A DNA stretch of 64,000 nucleotides from Engraulis encrasicolus (lineage: Eukaryota > Chordata > Actinopteri > Clupeiformes > Engraulidae): assembly GCF_034702125.1 (NCBI RefSeq), contig NC_085874.1, positions 651,001 to 715,000 on the forward strand, read 5' to 3'. The translations under genes and the position numbers were made by a program. Of this stretch, positions 32,301-47,452 are shown piece after piece; the first letter of the stretch is position 1; every line of letters begins with the position of its first letter. The notes below the pieces were generated by a model. That model was not told the DNA's origin. It ran no database searches and worked only from the letters and a program-made list of their open reading frames with translations.

Positions 32301-34009
32301 AGTTAGCCCCGACCGCCCAGTTACTTTGCAAGCAGTGGCATAAGTTGAAAGTCCTTGATGGAGTCCTCTATCGGGCCACCAAAGATCCCTCAACCCGTGA
32401 GAGGAGGTTCCAACTGGTTCTGCCTGCTAGCCTGAAAGCAACGGCCCTCTCCGGTGTCCATGATCTCGCTGGGCACCAGGGGCAAGCCAGAACAGTGCGC
32501 CTTGCCAGACAGCGCTTTTTCTGGCCGCAGATGGACAGAGACATCAAGGACTATGTTAAGTGCTGCCAAAGATGTATCCTTGCAAAGACACCTGAACCAG
32601 CAGCCCGAGCACCCTTAGAGAGCATCCGCACATCTGCTCCCATGGAGTTGGTGTGTATCGACTTCTGGAGTGCTGAGGACAGTAAACAGAGATCAGTGGA
32701 TGTTTTGGTCATAACCGACCACTTCACAAAGTTGGCTCACGCATTCCCCTGTGTCAATCAAACTGCAAAGCAAGTTGCAAAGAAACTATGGGACAATGTG
32801 TTCTGCATCTACGGCTTTCCAGAACGAATACATTCAGACCAAGGAGCCAATTTTGAAAGCAAACTCATCTCCGAACTCCTCAGCCTTGCCGGGGTCTCAA
32901 AGTCACACACAACTGCATATCACCCCATGGGAAACGGGCAAACCGAAAGGTTCAATAGGACGCTTGGAAGCATGTTGCGGGCCCTCCCTCTGGCAGCAAA
33001 ACAACACTGGGCTCAGCAGATACAGACTCTGACCTTTGCATACAATGCTACAGTTCATGAAACGACTAGTTACGCCCCGTTTTATTTGATGTACGGTCGA
33101 GTCCCAAGACTCCCGGTGGATGTGGTGTTCAAACAAGTTCTGAAGGACCCAGTTGTTACAGACTTCAATACTTACGCCAGGAAACTGGTGGCAAACCTTC
33201 ACGAAGCTGCCACCATTGCTCTACAACACGCAAGGAAACAGCAACAGCATCAAGCCAAGGGATACAACAAAAAGGCCCGTGGCACTCATCTGAACATTGG
33301 AGACAGAGTCTTGCTAGCTAACAAAGCTGAAAGAGGGAAACGTAAACTAGCAGATAAGTGGGAACCTACCATGTACACTGTTACCGGGCGTAATCCTCAG
33401 ACTCATGTTTACCAGGTCACGGATGAGAGCGGGAGAACTAAAGTTGTCCACCGTAACTTGATGCTGGATGTCAGCTTCTTGCCCATCGTCCAACCAGACA
33501 GTGAAGAGTCAGAGGCAGGTGCTTCGGATGCGGTCAGTGAGTGCGACCCCTTGTCCTCTGATGCTGTGAGCAACCTGGCGGTGGATGCCTCTGAGGACCG
33601 TGCCTGCTCATGGATCATGGAGACGGCCGATGTCAACTCTCTTGCTGGTGAAGAGGATGCTGACTTGGAGATGGATGATGACTTGCCACAGTCACTGCCT
33701 GATGCCCCTGATCAGTTAACAAGTCCCCCGTCTTCAAGAGACGTGCCCAGTCCCGCATGCCCAACTGACACTGACCCGCACCTTGTTGACACTACTGACC
33801 TAGATAACACAGGGTCCCCCAACATCATTTCACCCACCTCAGCTACTGATAGTCAGAGCACCACACAACACATAGGGCCTGAGAGACGCACCCGCACAGG
33901 CAGAGTTGTTAGGGCAGTTAACCGTCTGATTGAGTCTATGGCTCAAAAACCCTTCACACGAGAGCTTATGAGGTCTGACAGGTCAATGTCCCTACTTTCG
34001 TTATTTTAA
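29264..34009 (+). CDS. pol: pol polyprotein of the Ty3/gypsy element (protease, RT, RNase H, integrase)
   Basis: The open frame is 1581 codons; translation is expected to enter it by -1 frameshifting near 29387 rather than at the ATG at 29264. Domains by residue of this frame: aspartic protease with LLDTGS (D at about 115); reverse transcriptase with CYLDDLLVF (Asp-Asp at about 583-584); RNase H with IDASLDGLGAVLSQ and FTVWTDNNPLTY; integrase zinc finger GHQGQ...CCQRC (from about 1065); catalytic core CIDFW, HSDQG and QTERF with D35E spacing; then a GPY/F-like stretch KLADKWEP. The last about 110 residues are acidic and Ser/Thr-rich, with RRTRTGR near the end. There is no chromodomain and no visible defect. 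The product would make cDNA and integrate it. Confidence 0.97.
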   Translation: MHGLLQARPLEERLPTAQAEIQCHTTAGPGTAPGPTAWHTFKLGGPHLARERVGTETSTLEANEELKEMYVNVCKVMPDDCKVIVQNTQTVEPFGELFHAPVMINGAAELRGLLDTGSMACTISEEAERRLVSENVLTQLQQPTERIILVGCGGVQVSPKGMYDMELSLYGVKCTVPVLVVPGQKDEIIVGTNMLKHVLRQLKNDDNYWALLSRNTQESSECEPFLEMMASLTRWRGADVPEKVGTVKLTQAVTLLPKQEYLLWGRLPSNVPMSPGSTVIVESSTSRCVPRGIMVGRVITPLWGDGWTPMKVTNITDKPLTLRKNSKMADVSPCVAVEDVSLFQGNCQGESGPIDITQSGQSEYSNLEQRLRRCGLGDVDVDRCEASPSTKAQLVTLLEQYHDVFSKHHLDCGEAKDFVHRIRLTDDRPFRLPYRRVPPAHYQKLRQVLTEMEEQGIIRKSMSEYASPLVMVWKKNGDLRLCTDFRWLNARTIKDAHPLPHQSDCLAALGGNSVFSTMDLTSGFYNLPMHEDDKKYTAFTTPLGLHEYNRMPQGLCNSPASFMRMMLSIFCDLNFSSLLCYLDDLLVFAQSEQEALERLEIVFQRLREHNLKLSPKKCHLLRRSVKFLGHIIDGEGVAVDPEKVEVIVKMSKTDLMEDDGCTPSVRRVKSFLGMVFYYQHFIPHCSAIAKPLFALTAGQKRKGKTSKVGQNPGVFRKLKPADWTEDCDAAFLSLKEKLLNCVVLTHPDFSKPLILSIDASLDGLGAVLSQVSEGESKARPIAFASKTLSGSQKRYPAHRLEFLALKWSVCEKFSHWLKGHSFTVWTDNNPLTYIMTKPKLDACEQRWVAKLSPYTFSLKHIPGPQNVVPDALSRDPFAKSVGKRLISEPYESLLAEADGTKEDGVQDVFRCKVQCLQACHVASGNPQSMPSRGLDSSEVKSACDSHTEWESGAQLRAMQYLDALPQAALPEQDVPAAFSTDELRRSQEEDQVIRSVLPFVLGGRPPPRRERSKLAPTAQLLCKQWHKLKVLDGVLYRATKDPSTRERRFQLVLPASLKATALSGVHDLAGHQGQARTVRLARQRFFWPQMDRDIKDYVKCCQRCILAKTPEPAARAPLESIRTSAPMELVCIDFWSAEDSKQRSVDVLVITDHFTKLAHAFPCVNQTAKQVAKKLWDNVFCIYGFPERIHSDQGANFESKLISELLSLAGVSKSHTTAYHPMGNGQTERFNRTLGSMLRALPLAAKQHWAQQIQTLTFAYNATVHETTSYAPFYLMYGRVPRLPVDVVFKQVLKDPVVTDFNTYARKLVANLHEAATIALQHARKQQQHQAKGYNKKARGTHLNIGDRVLLANKAERGKRKLADKWEPTMYTVTGRNPQTHVYQVTDESGRTKVVHRNLMLDVSFLPIVQPDSEESEAGASDAVSECDPLSSDAVSNLAVDASEDRACSWIMETADVNSLAGEEDADLEMDDDLPQSLPDAPDQLTSPPSSRDVPSPACPTDTDPHLVDTTDLDNTGSPNIISPTSATDSQSTTQHIGPERRTRTGRVVRAVNRLIESMAQKPFTRELMRSDRSMSLLSLF
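29384..29444 (+). promoter_or_regulatory. Programmed -1 frameshift signal (TTTAAAC plus possible pseudoknot)
   Basis: T_TTA_AAC (29384-29390) is in the correct gag register and is followed at once by the TAG stop. A -1 slip moves reading into the pol frame. Downstream, GTGGCCC (29394-29400) can pair with GGGCAC (29422-29427) with one bulge. CGAGGG in the loop (29409-29414) can pair with CCCTCG (29439-29444), giving an H-type pseudoknot. The fold is my inference. Confidence 0.85.
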
Positions 34010-34288
34010 ACAGTAGGAAATAGCAACAGGACTGTTGTAGTGTATCGTTTTGTATGTTGAGTTACATCTCGAGGTTTTGGTATGGTGTAGAAGGGCACCT
34101 TACTTACTAGAAGGAATAATAGTCTGATCACCTATTGTTTACTTCGAACTTACTTTTAAGTAGCTATATATGCTGTGAATTGGGAATACAGTCCCGTGGT
34201 TACCTTGGGTGGAGAGAACATGAACGTGGTACACTTGTGTTAGGTTATTTCACTAAGACACCCTAGTAGTCAGGATTTTGGTGAAATC
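34010..34288 (+). other. Element 3' untranslated stretch
   Basis: 280 bp between pol and the polypurine tract, without an envelope-like or other reading frame. Confidence 0.7.
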
Positions 34289-34301
34289 AAAGAGGGGTGA
34301 A
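34289..34301 (+). promoter_or_regulatory. Polypurine tract
   Basis: AAAGAGGGGTGAA lies directly before the 3' LTR and would prime plus-strand DNA synthesis. It is interrupted by one T. Confidence 0.85.
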
Positions 34302-35318
34302 TGTAGCAGTGAAGATAATGCCTACACATTTATTTTTATTTTGTTATTTTCATTTCATAAATGTGTGAACTTTCATTTTATGTTGGTGTTTATTTCCCCA
34401 AAATCCTTTCTCTGTATTTAGTTTTGAACTTGCTGGTATTGGGAGATTTGTTCATTTCTTGTGTTATAGCACCCTCTAGTGGCGTGCGCGACCTGTCTTT
34501 TGTTTTGCACGTTCTTCTCTGTTCAGTCTGCGCTGAGCTGAGCAGGGAAAGGTACGTATTTTCATGGAGCTCCGATGTTGCAAAGTAATCCGTGTGTTGC
34601 AATGTCGCAATGTTGCATCTTTCATTTCCAAATGTTGTATTATCTTATGTACATGTAAAAACCTTTGTGATGAGCATTTTGTTTCGTTTGAAATATGTAT
34701 TTTGAGAGCACTAAATAGCTATCAAGCTAACCACTTGTTGTAGGCACTGACTAGCCTTTTGTCTCTGACTTGGCGCCTGAATATGTATGGTGTGTTTTTC
34801 ATGTTAGGCTGGTCCGATGACGACGTGAATGCGGTGCCTAACCCTTTTGTGCTCTTTTTGTTGTTTAAAAAGGTATGTACTCCCAATACCAGTGAATTGC
34901 TATGAGTGTGTTGATATGTTTGCATTGTATTTTTCTGAATGCATTTGATTATTATTATTAAGTAATTTCCTATTACTACTATTGGAGTTTTGTAATGAAG
35001 CATTCAGTCTGTGATGTTACATTATGTATGTTATGGCCCTACAGAGCATTTTAATGCAGTTTTATTGTAATACAGTAGTTTTACACTGTACTGTATTTTG
35101 TTTTACAATTTTGTGAGTCTGCGCTGAGCTGAGCAGGGAAAGGCTGGTCCGATGACGACGTGAATGCGGTGCCTAACCCTTTTGTGCTCTTTTTGTTGTT
35201 TAAAAAGAAAATAAAAGAATACAGCTGAGGAACAGAACGGCATCAGTGGTCCTTTCTCCCCCCTTTGGCACCGGAACACAACGCAGGGTAGCCGGGACAG
35301 TAGAGCGTTCCGGCTACA
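34302..35318 (+). repeat. 3' LTR
   Basis: 1017 bp, aligned base for base to the 5' LTR by eye with one difference (A35281). It is followed by the CTAT duplication. Confidence 0.97.
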
Positions 35319-35434
35319 CTATATTGACAACAAAGGATAAGCATTTGAATGAGCAATTGTGGACGTTTGTTGTAAGGTCTTGGGTTATGGGGAGGTACTA
35401 GTATAATGACTAAAAATGGAAATTGTGCCTTTAT

Positions 35435-35706
35435 CAGGGACGGAGTATGATTCCATGGGCCCCTGGGCCAGACAACAAGAAAGGCCCACCTCAATGGGTG
35501 CTGCTAGTGTACAAAACCATTCAGGCTTTTTGGCCAAATGTGTCTATGAGTCTATGTTCTTGGGGGTATGGGGGGTGTTAGTCCTCTACGGATTTTTTGA
35601 AAAAATATAGTTTTCAAAATTGAATGGTAATATAGAGGCTTGGGCTTCCCTTGACTCTTGGGCCCCTGGGCCTGGGCCCGGTAGGCCCATGCAGTAATCC
35701 GTCCTT
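35435..35706. mobile_element. hAT-like MITE with 8-bp target duplication
   Basis: The ends CAGGGACGGA and TCCGTCCTT are flanked by GCCTTTAT (35427-35434 and 35707-35714). The body is GGCCC-rich. Confidence 0.9.
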
Positions 35707-36033
35707 GCCTTTATCTGTCATGCTTGGTCAACCTTGCGGGCTTCATGAAGGGAATGTGCTGAGTAATGTCTTGCGCATGACAGCCCTGTGTGTGTGCGTG
35801 CGTGCGCGTGTGTGTGTGTGTGTGTGTGGTGCGTGACAGAGCTTCTTGAATTCAGCCCGGCCTGCCTGCCTGCCAGGATCCAATGGAAGTGAATGACAGG
35901 AAAACCTCCATCTGGTAAGAGATAGAGCACCTCGGGGTCCTCCCTTCCCCAACTCTAAAATCATTATTCACAGCTCTGGGGGAAGAAATTGTGAAAGAGA
36001 ACATTGCATCTTCACACTGGTCATTTATGATCA

Positions 36034-36324
36034 GGGGTGCATCCCAATATGTGACCTTGCCTCCTCCACTTGCTTCTCGTCATAATGACATCACTGACAA
36101 GTGACAACAGCATTATATTTCAATATCTTGCAAAAGCTCAATTGTAAAGTCTTTTCCTCATTTGCAATAGGGATGGTGAATGAAAAACAGTCCCTCAAAA
36201 GTTGTTGTGGCGAGGCTGACAGCTGGGAAACTTTATCGTTTTCTCCACGGAGGAGGGGCCAGGAGGCGGGACGAGGAGACAAGCACAAGTGGAGGAGGCA
36301 AGGACACATATTGGGATGCACCCC
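36034..36324. mobile_element. MITE with about 35-bp inverted ends
   Basis: GGGGTGCATCCCAATATGTG at the left matches the complement of CACATATTGGGATGCACCCC at the right, and the match continues through CCTTGCCTCCTCCACTTG. No clear target duplication. Confidence 0.85.
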
Positions 36325-40137
<3,813 letters not shown>

Positions 40138-40138
<1 letters not shown>

Positions 40139-40769
40139 ATGGCAAACAGAGTGGGTCACCATGCTACACACACACACATACACAAACACATACACACACA
40201 CCATGGCAGACAGAGTGGGTCACTGACCTTTCTCAACCTGACAGTTACACCACCCTTCGCCCCCAACACACACACACTCACACCAACACCCCTTCCCAGA
40301 TATCCACTTGCACTTTGACCACATTCTCATCACCTCTCCCAAACCCACCTGTTCCTAGTGACTACCCCCAGAGAGACATGCTTATACCTCTTTCCTCACC
40401 CCCCTCTGACCACTGACCCCAGCCTGGGGTTCCTCTGTACCTAATAGGCGGGATTAGATCAGATTAGATTAGATCAGATTAGATTAGATTATTCTTGATT
40501 GCCCCATAGGGATATTTGTTTTCACATCAGACAGGGCAATTCGGTCAGGATCAGCATTAATCTGATGCTTTGTCATTCACATCTCATGTACTCTTTTGCT
40601 TTTCCTGGACTACCCACCCACTGCCCGCCACCTCAGACCCCACTCCCCACCCCAGTGCCCCCCTAAGGAGCAGTCAGCTGGTTGGCTCATTCTCACACAC
40701 CTGTCCAAGTGAGGACAGCAATGGCAATGAGTCACACAGAGGGGAACAGGGGGTGAGGGAGGTTGTGTG

Positions 40770-40801
<32 letters not shown>

Positions 40802-41426
40802 TGCGTGCATCCGTCCGTGCGCGCGTGCGTGCGTCCGTGCGCGCGTGCGCGTCATGTGTGTGTGTGTGTGTGTGCATGCCTGTGTGTTGACATTGGCAGC
40901 TCTCTCAGTAAATCTTATTCGCTCCCCGCATGCTTGTTTTGGGCCCTGACTGCCAACGATGTCTTTCTATTCCTTTGGGTTAATTATCCTGCAGAGAAGA
41001 TGGAGAACTGATTACGTTTTTTTTACTATTCTTATTAATAGACAGTCTTAATGTGTCTGTGTCTGTGTCTGTGTCTCTGTGTGTGTGCACACTTTCTCAC
41101 GAACCCTGAACAATTGGCACCTTCTTGGCAGCCTCCAGAGCTTGTGTGTGAATGTGAGAATGTGTAGGCTATGTGTATTTGAAAGCCCTTTGAGTCAACC
41201 GTCTAGTTGTGATATTGTGCTATATGAAGACATGCTGTTGTTGCTGTCGTTGTCGTTGTTGTTGTTTATCGGCAGTATAAGTGAATAACTGGCTGTTAAT
41301 CTACTTTCTCCATGGAGGAACCTGCATTGGTTGGTTTGTTCATTTGTTTGCTGCCTACTGTATATTCAATTTTGGATAAATTTTGATGGTATTTTCACAA
41401 TGGTACAGCACATTGATACAGCACTC
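40138..41426. other. Microsatellite-rich region, no gene seen
   Basis: It contains an inverted LINE-type tail near 40448-40515 (AGATTAGATT repeats next to TTGCCCCATAGGGATA). A (TG)n/(CGTG)n run is at 40764-40875. No supported exon. Confidence 0.5.
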
Positions 41427-41427
41427 A

Positions 41428-41505
<78 letters not shown>

Positions 41506-41527
41506 ATCTATCTCTCTCTCTCTCTCC
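41427..41527. repeat. Microsatellite (CT)n
   Basis: About 100 bp of CT dinucleotides with one CGCTATCTAT interruption near 41502-41511. Confidence 0.97.
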
Positions 41528-43019
41528 TCCTAAGTGTTCTCGTTGATAGACAATGTTAATATTCTTGTTAAATTGAAAATAGATTTTTAAATGGCCTATT
41601 AGTTTTATAACAAAGAGTGTTTCAGTGTTTTAAGCGGATCATGATTTTTTGAGTATCAATCAAAACTGTTGTCAAAAATATTTCTTGTGGTGTACAGACG
41701 GTTTGCAGAAGGCTTCTTCATTGGTTGCTCATACAGCACTACGTGTGTAAAACGAAGTAGCGATTAAACAAGAACTTTAAATGTAGGCCTAATTTATATG
41801 AAAATGTAGCCACCTTCGGCGTTGCTTCTTGTCAGGCCAGGAGCAATACAAAAATCGTTTCTGAGCTCCGGAGAAATCGGGAACTCCACCCACTTTGTTG
41901 GAAAGCAATCAGTTGTGAGCTGCTCCACCAGCCCTCGGTAGAGGCATGTTCGAGGCCGTGACGTGGTTAAAGCGGAGACGTTCTATTGGGACTATAGACA
42001 GCGTTTGGACACAGCCTTAGGAGCACAGCCTTTTCTTGCCTCAACCAGTAGCAAACCTAGGGAGGCGTGTTAACCCATTTGGGAAACATCATTCCTTTAT
42101 CTTCTTGGTCAGACTGTGTATGGCATTTGAAAGTCGATGATAATTAGGCAAATGAAAATTTTCATTGCAAATGTAGCCTTCAGATCTCAACAGCATCCCA
42201 TATGGAGAGTAAAACCAGAGGACACTAAAAGAAACCTTTCACCGAGCAGTAAAAAACAGTGGATCTGTGTTCATGTAAAACATTAATGGTGCACTCTAGC
42301 AGAGAGAGAGCGAGTGCTAACAGGATGTAATGCGTTTTCATAATGCTTACTGACTGAGAAGGAGGCCAAATGTGTATCAGCATAAGCAAGGCAGTGGAGC
42401 ACAATGCCCCGAGAGACTCTGTGTGTGCGTGTGCGTGTGCGTGTGCGTGTGCGTGTGTGTACATGTTTGAAATTGCATATCTCTCTCTCTCTCTCTCCCT
42501 CTCTCTCTGTCTATTGTGGTTTAGACAACAAAGGTGGAGGTTTTTATATGTGGGAAAAGAATGTGAATTTTTGTGTTCAAGTCAGACTCAGGAAATCTGC
42601 ATGCGTGCGTGCGTGCGTCCTACGGGTCCCCTCTCTGACCTCATTACCCCATTAGTCTGTGTTATTGTCTGCAGTGTACTGTGGAACAGCCCAACATCAG
42701 TCTCACCACGCACCATCTACCAACAGACAGGCATGTCCACCCACTCCCCTGCATTTACCACTCACCCTGGCTCTCCCAATGTGAAACAACATATAGCCTA
42801 CACACTATCATCGCACTGTACCACATCAGCAGAGGTGTAAGTAGAAGTACTCAGCAGTGTATCTACCCCATTAGGTACAGTGGACTAACTGGTGTATAAT
42901 ACAAGATCTTGTACTGGTGTTGTTATTAGTACAGTGAGGTCATGGGATCTGTGGTTGAGTGGTGAAGGGAAGGCAGACTGACTATGGACAACAGGGAGGA
43001 GAGAGAGAACTTCTACTTC
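41528..43019. other. No gene seen
   Basis: It contains (GTGTGC)n at 42421-42460 and (CT)n at 42481-42510. No supported exon or transposon end. Confidence 0.5.
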
Positions 43020-43225
43020 TACATTACATTACCCTTAGCTGACATTTTCATCCAAAAGTGACTTTATAGACAGGGTGTTGGTTCCAGTCCCTGGAGCAAT
43101 GTTGTGTTAGGTGCCTTGCTCAAGGGATATTTAGCAATGGATGGAAGTGTAGGGAGATGTAAGGGTGGGATTTGAACCTGCAACCCACTGATCTGAAGTC
43201 CTCTGCACATACAGGAACCACAAAT
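43020..43225 (-). mobile_element. tRNA-headed SINE, GCGACTTACA family, copy 2
   Basis: TACATTACATTACCCTTAGC, then GACATTTTCATCCAAAAGTG, at one end. The minus-strand tRNA-like head has B box GGTTCAAATCCCACCC at about 43164-43179. Shares GTTCCAGTCCCTGGAGCAA with copy 1. Confidence 0.75.
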
Positions 43226-43761
43226 GAGCTACATCAGGGCTGCATCAGGGTTTTTGCATACTCGTGACCCATGTTACTTTTGGCCAGATGGCCTGGAGGT
43301 GGCTCATGAGTTATATAAGCGCCCCTGGGCCAGAATACAAATGTCAGGCATCAGACAAGTCTGTTACTCTCAAGGGTACTGGCAGGAGGAACACTGACTT
43401 TGTGTCCTGACAAAAGCACTGAGCTTTCTCTACCCAATGAAAGAGTTCATATGATGGGTGTATTTCTTTTACATTTTTTTTTAAGCTCTTCTGAGGTTAG
43501 GTCTCAGTCCGTTCTGTTAAGTTCTTGGGAGCAGAGAAGCATGAAATTGCTTTTTTGTCTTGCTTTTGTTCTCTGCATGCTTGTTTGTGCTGATTGGATT
43601 GCTGTATGTGCACTGTAAAAAAATAAAAGCTGGTTTCAACTCACATTTGTCTGCACTGAGTTTTCAAGTTATAAGTCTCAACTTACCCAAAAATGTCTCT
43701 ACCTTGTGAGCTGTCCTACCACACCAGAACAACGTCCAACAGTAACGCCACTAGAGTTTAG

Positions 43762-43948
43762 GGTTTACATTACATTGCACTTAATTGACAAGTGGCTTGC
43801 AGGTATTTAGGTACAGGGTATTGGTTACTGAGGTATGTGGGGTTGGGTGCCTTGCTCAAGGGTACTGCAGCCGTGGATGATATGGGATTTGAACCAGCAG
43901 CTTTTCGACTCTAAGACTGACTCAACCAGTATGTCAAGTCTGCCCCTA
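43762..43948 (-). mobile_element. tRNA-headed SINE, GCGACTTACA family, copy 3
   Basis: GTTTACATTACATTGCACTT at the tail end, GTGCCTTGCTCAAGGGTACT internally, and a minus-strand B-box-like GGTTCAAATCCCAT near the head. Confidence 0.7.
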
Positions 43949-44268
43949 TGTCTTCGTTTTTATCTTGTTTTAGTCATCCATTCAGAGTCGAACTTTCTGA
44001 GGAAGATGCTTTGATTTGAAATATCAGTCACCTGTTGTGCACATGTGTAACTGAAATACAATTCATAATAGCCTAATCATTGTGGTTGGGGGTAAGTTCC
44101 GGCATTTTTTCCAGTGCTCCATCCAGTACCATTTTTTTCTCACTTCAAGCACTGGATATTTCTAAACAATAGTATGGAAAAAGAGTAGTTTGAAGGTAGG
44201 TAGAATAAACAAGATTCAGTTGGGCACTTCAAACACTGTGTATGTTGTGTGAAAAAGTTATATATATA

Positions 44269-45747
44269 CAGTGAGTCCAATATGTATTTGATCCCTTGCT
44301 GATTTTGTTGGTTTGCCTACTAACAAAGACATGATCAGTCAATACATTTTATGATAATATGTATTCTAATATGGAGAGACAGAATATAAAAAATAAAATC
44401 CAGAAATTTACGTGAAAGAATATATATTAATTTATTTCTATTTCACTGAGCAAAATAAGTATTTGATCCCCTGCCAACTGATAACAGTTCTGGGCCCACA
44501 GACCAGATGGGCACTTCCGATCAACTTGTCATCTGAATTAAAGATAACTTGTACATACTAACATGCATAAAAGACACATTGAATCAGCAGAATCAGTCCA
44601 TAGTACGAGTGAATCAATCACACTACAACCTCACCAGGATGAGAAAGACCAAAGAGCGGTCAAAGGATATCAGGGACAAGATTTTAGACCTGAACAAAGA
44701 TTAAATGGGCTAGGGATTCGATAATCATGAGAACAGACAGAAAGCACCCTAGACCTGTACGGGATGAACTAGGCAATGATATCAAAGCTACTGGGACCAA
44801 AATCACTGAGAAAACTATGGGTAGCACTTAAAGTCACAGAGGATTAAAATCCTGTAGTGCACACACGGTACCTCTACTTCAGAAGGAACTTGTGCAGTCC
44901 CACCTGAGGTTTGCCAGCGAACATCAGACTGGTTTAGGATATGATAAGGAGGTGCTGTAGTCAGATGAAACCAAAATCAAGCTGTTCGGCATTAACATAA
45001 TTCAATGTGTTTTGAGAAAGGGAACTGCTATCTATGATCCCAATAACACCCTCCTCACCATCATGCATGAAAGTGGTATCATTATGGTTTGAGGGTGTTT
45101 GTCTGGCCAAGGCACAGGACAACTTCACATCGTCAATGAATGGATGGAGGGAGACATGTAATGTACAATCCTCAGTGCAAACGTCCTTCCCTCCACCACT
45201 ACACTGAAGGGTGGGCCATTTTTGGATCTCCCAACATGACAATAATACACAACATACAGTCAAAGCAACGAAGGAGTGGCTCAATAAGAAGCATATTAAA
45301 GTCGTGAAGTAGCCTAGACGTCTCCAAATATTAACCCTATAGTAATTCTATGGAGAAAACTGAACCTCCCATTTGCCAAGCTACAGCCACAAACTATTCA
45401 TGTTTTACAGATAATCTGCAAAGAAAAATGGGCAAAAATATTTTCTACTTTATGCAAAAACATTGTCATCAACTAAAATAAGCATCTGACCTCAGTGCTA
45501 GACAACTAGGGCTTTGCCACAAAGCACTTTATCTTCTTTAGCTAGAGGGGTCAAATACTTATTTGCCTAAATTAAATACAAATAATTTAAAATATATTAT
45601 TTTAAATTATTTTCTGGAAATTCTTTTTGATATTCTGTCTCTCCATGTTTGAATACATATTATCATAAATTTATAGACTGATCATGTCTTTATTAGTCGG
45701 CAAACCGGCAGAATCAGCAAGGGATCAAATACATATTGGACTCACTG
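44269..45747 (+). pseudogene. Tc1/mariner transposon with decayed transposase
   Basis: Inverted ends CAGTGAGTCCAATATGTATT and its complement enclose 1479 bp, with TA on both sides. The interior resembles a transposase reading frame (MRKTKERSKDIRDKILDL at the start; [18 protein letters not shown] later) broken by many stops and frameshifts. Superfamily is inferred from the ends, the TA target and the order of motifs. Confidence 0.85.
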
Positions 45748-45978
45748 TATATATATGACCAAAAGGTGTACAGATTATCAAAAAATGTATTGGAATCTAG
45801 ATGTTTGCAGACTAATTGTACAGATTTTTGCAAGACGTCTCAATCATTGGCGATTGGTCTGTGGTAACCCTCCTTGAATGAACATCAATTGACGGCAAGG
45901 CGATACACAAATTCTTCTGTATATGGCCTTTTGATTTTCACATGTCGACTATCTGCTTAATTTCCTCTCCTTTCCCCT

Positions 45979-46016
<38 letters not shown>
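45979..46016. repeat. Microsatellite (CT)n
   Basis: A perfect CT run of about 38 bp; the surrounding 200 bp is also pyrimidine-rich. Confidence 0.95.
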
Positions 46017-46018
<2 letters not shown>

Positions 46019-46506
46019 CCTGAACATCTTCCTCTTCTTTCTCCTTCTTGGCCCCACCCCCCTATGCATGTTTCCTTTCTCATCTATGTACCTCTCTCAT
46101 TCCCAATGTGTCTCTTCTTACTTCTCTCCTTCTCTGTCATCCCTCCCTCGGCCTCTCTGTTCACACAGTCCTTGATAACGAATCCAGAGAGGGACTCAGG
46201 GCCTCGCTTGAGTGAGTTGGGCAGCAAAGCTCTAAGGATTTGCAGAGCCAAGCTGAGGTTCAGACTTTCAAGCAGGGCACACAGGCAGGAGGGGAGATGG
46301 AGGCAAAAAAGGCAAGTGCACTGTATAAAATTCTGTCGGATTGTTGGGGAACTAGTTCTCTGTGAACCCTAAAAGTTCTTTGAAGAACTTAATGTTGTGG
46401 GAGTAAACCTACATTTTTTACAACGTGAGGATGGAGAAAGGCAAGTGGGCAGGTGGGTGGGTGTGGTTGGGACAGAGGTAAGCTGACAGTGGTGTTTAAG
46501 TTAGGC

Positions 46507-47452
46507 TACAGTATATCACAAAAGTGAGTACAGCCCTCACAGTTTTTGCAGATTTGTGAGTATATCTTTTCATAGGAAAACATTACAGAAATTTCACTTT
46601 GACACAATGATTAGGGACCTTTTAACAACATATTTAACAGCTTAAATTTCTTGTTCACTCAGAAAAAAACAAAATACAGCCATTAATGTTTGAACATGTA
46701 CTCACAAAAGTGAGTACACCCCAGATTAAAATCCGGTAGAGAAGGGGCTGTGTTGGCTCGAATCATCTCGAAATGAAAAGGGATTAAAAGGGAGGTCATC
46801 AGTGTGCGTTTCAACCTTTCTTTGCGTTGAACTTTTACAGTTTGAGTGTGCAATAGATAGATTGGTGTGAGATTTGAATGCAATCCCATGGAGAATATCA
46901 TGATCTGATTCAGTAGTCACGGTGCATGTTGACATGCATGTTTTCCTTTAGGTGTATTTCAGATTGCCAATATTGACAGCATTCATGCATCCCCAAACTA
47001 TGTCAGTCCCAATACCGTGCTTGGCTGTTGAGAGGATAAACTTTTTTGTCTTAGTTGTTTACCACCGCACATGCTTGACACCATCTAAAATAAATTTGTT
47101 TATCTTGGTCTCTTCAGATCACCCGACATGGTTCCAGTGATCCATATCCCTGGTCTGTTCATCTCTCTTGAGACCAAGATAAACAAATTCGCTTTAGATG
47201 GTGTCAAGCATGTGTGGTGGTAAACAAGTGAGTTTTACAAAAAAAAGTGTATCCTCTCAATAGCCAAGCATGGTAGTGGGACTGACATGGTTCGGGGATG
47301 TGAACAAGAAATTTAAGCAGTTAAATATGTTTTCAAAAAGGTCACTAATCATTGTTTCAAAGTGAAATTTCTGTAATGCTTTCATATGAAAAGATATACT
47401 CACAAATCTGCAAAAACTGTGAGGGGTGTACTCACTTTCGTGATATACTGTA
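46507..47452. mobile_element. Foldback Tc1/mariner-like element with about 150-bp terminal inverted repeats
   Basis: Ends TACAGTATATCAC...GTGATATACTGTA; the outer arms (46509-46660 and 47300-47450) match over about 150 bp. A second inverted pair of about 125 bp (46985-47116 and 47164-47300, GGTGTCAAGCATGTGTGGTG and complement) makes most of the element palindromic. No transposase is present. Confidence 0.88.

Larger units (their letters stand above)
26628..35318 (+). mobile_element. Full-length Ty3/gypsy LTR retrotransposon
   Basis: This 8691-bp element has, in order: 5' LTR, primer-binding site, leader, gag, pol, 3' flank, polypurine tract and 3' LTR. Domain order protease-RT-RNase H-integrase identifies Ty3/gypsy. 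The two 1017-bp LTRs differ at a single base (G27607 against A35281). Both ORFs are open, and CTAT flanks both sides (26624-26627 and 35319-35322). I found no envelope gene. This pattern indicates a recent insertion that could still be mobile. Confidence 0.97.

Noticed and set aside
46163..46310. Possible exon after CTGTTCACACAG
   Set aside because: A good acceptor-like tract precedes an open frame, but the peptide has no recognisable motif and the donor would be non-canonical (GCAAGT).
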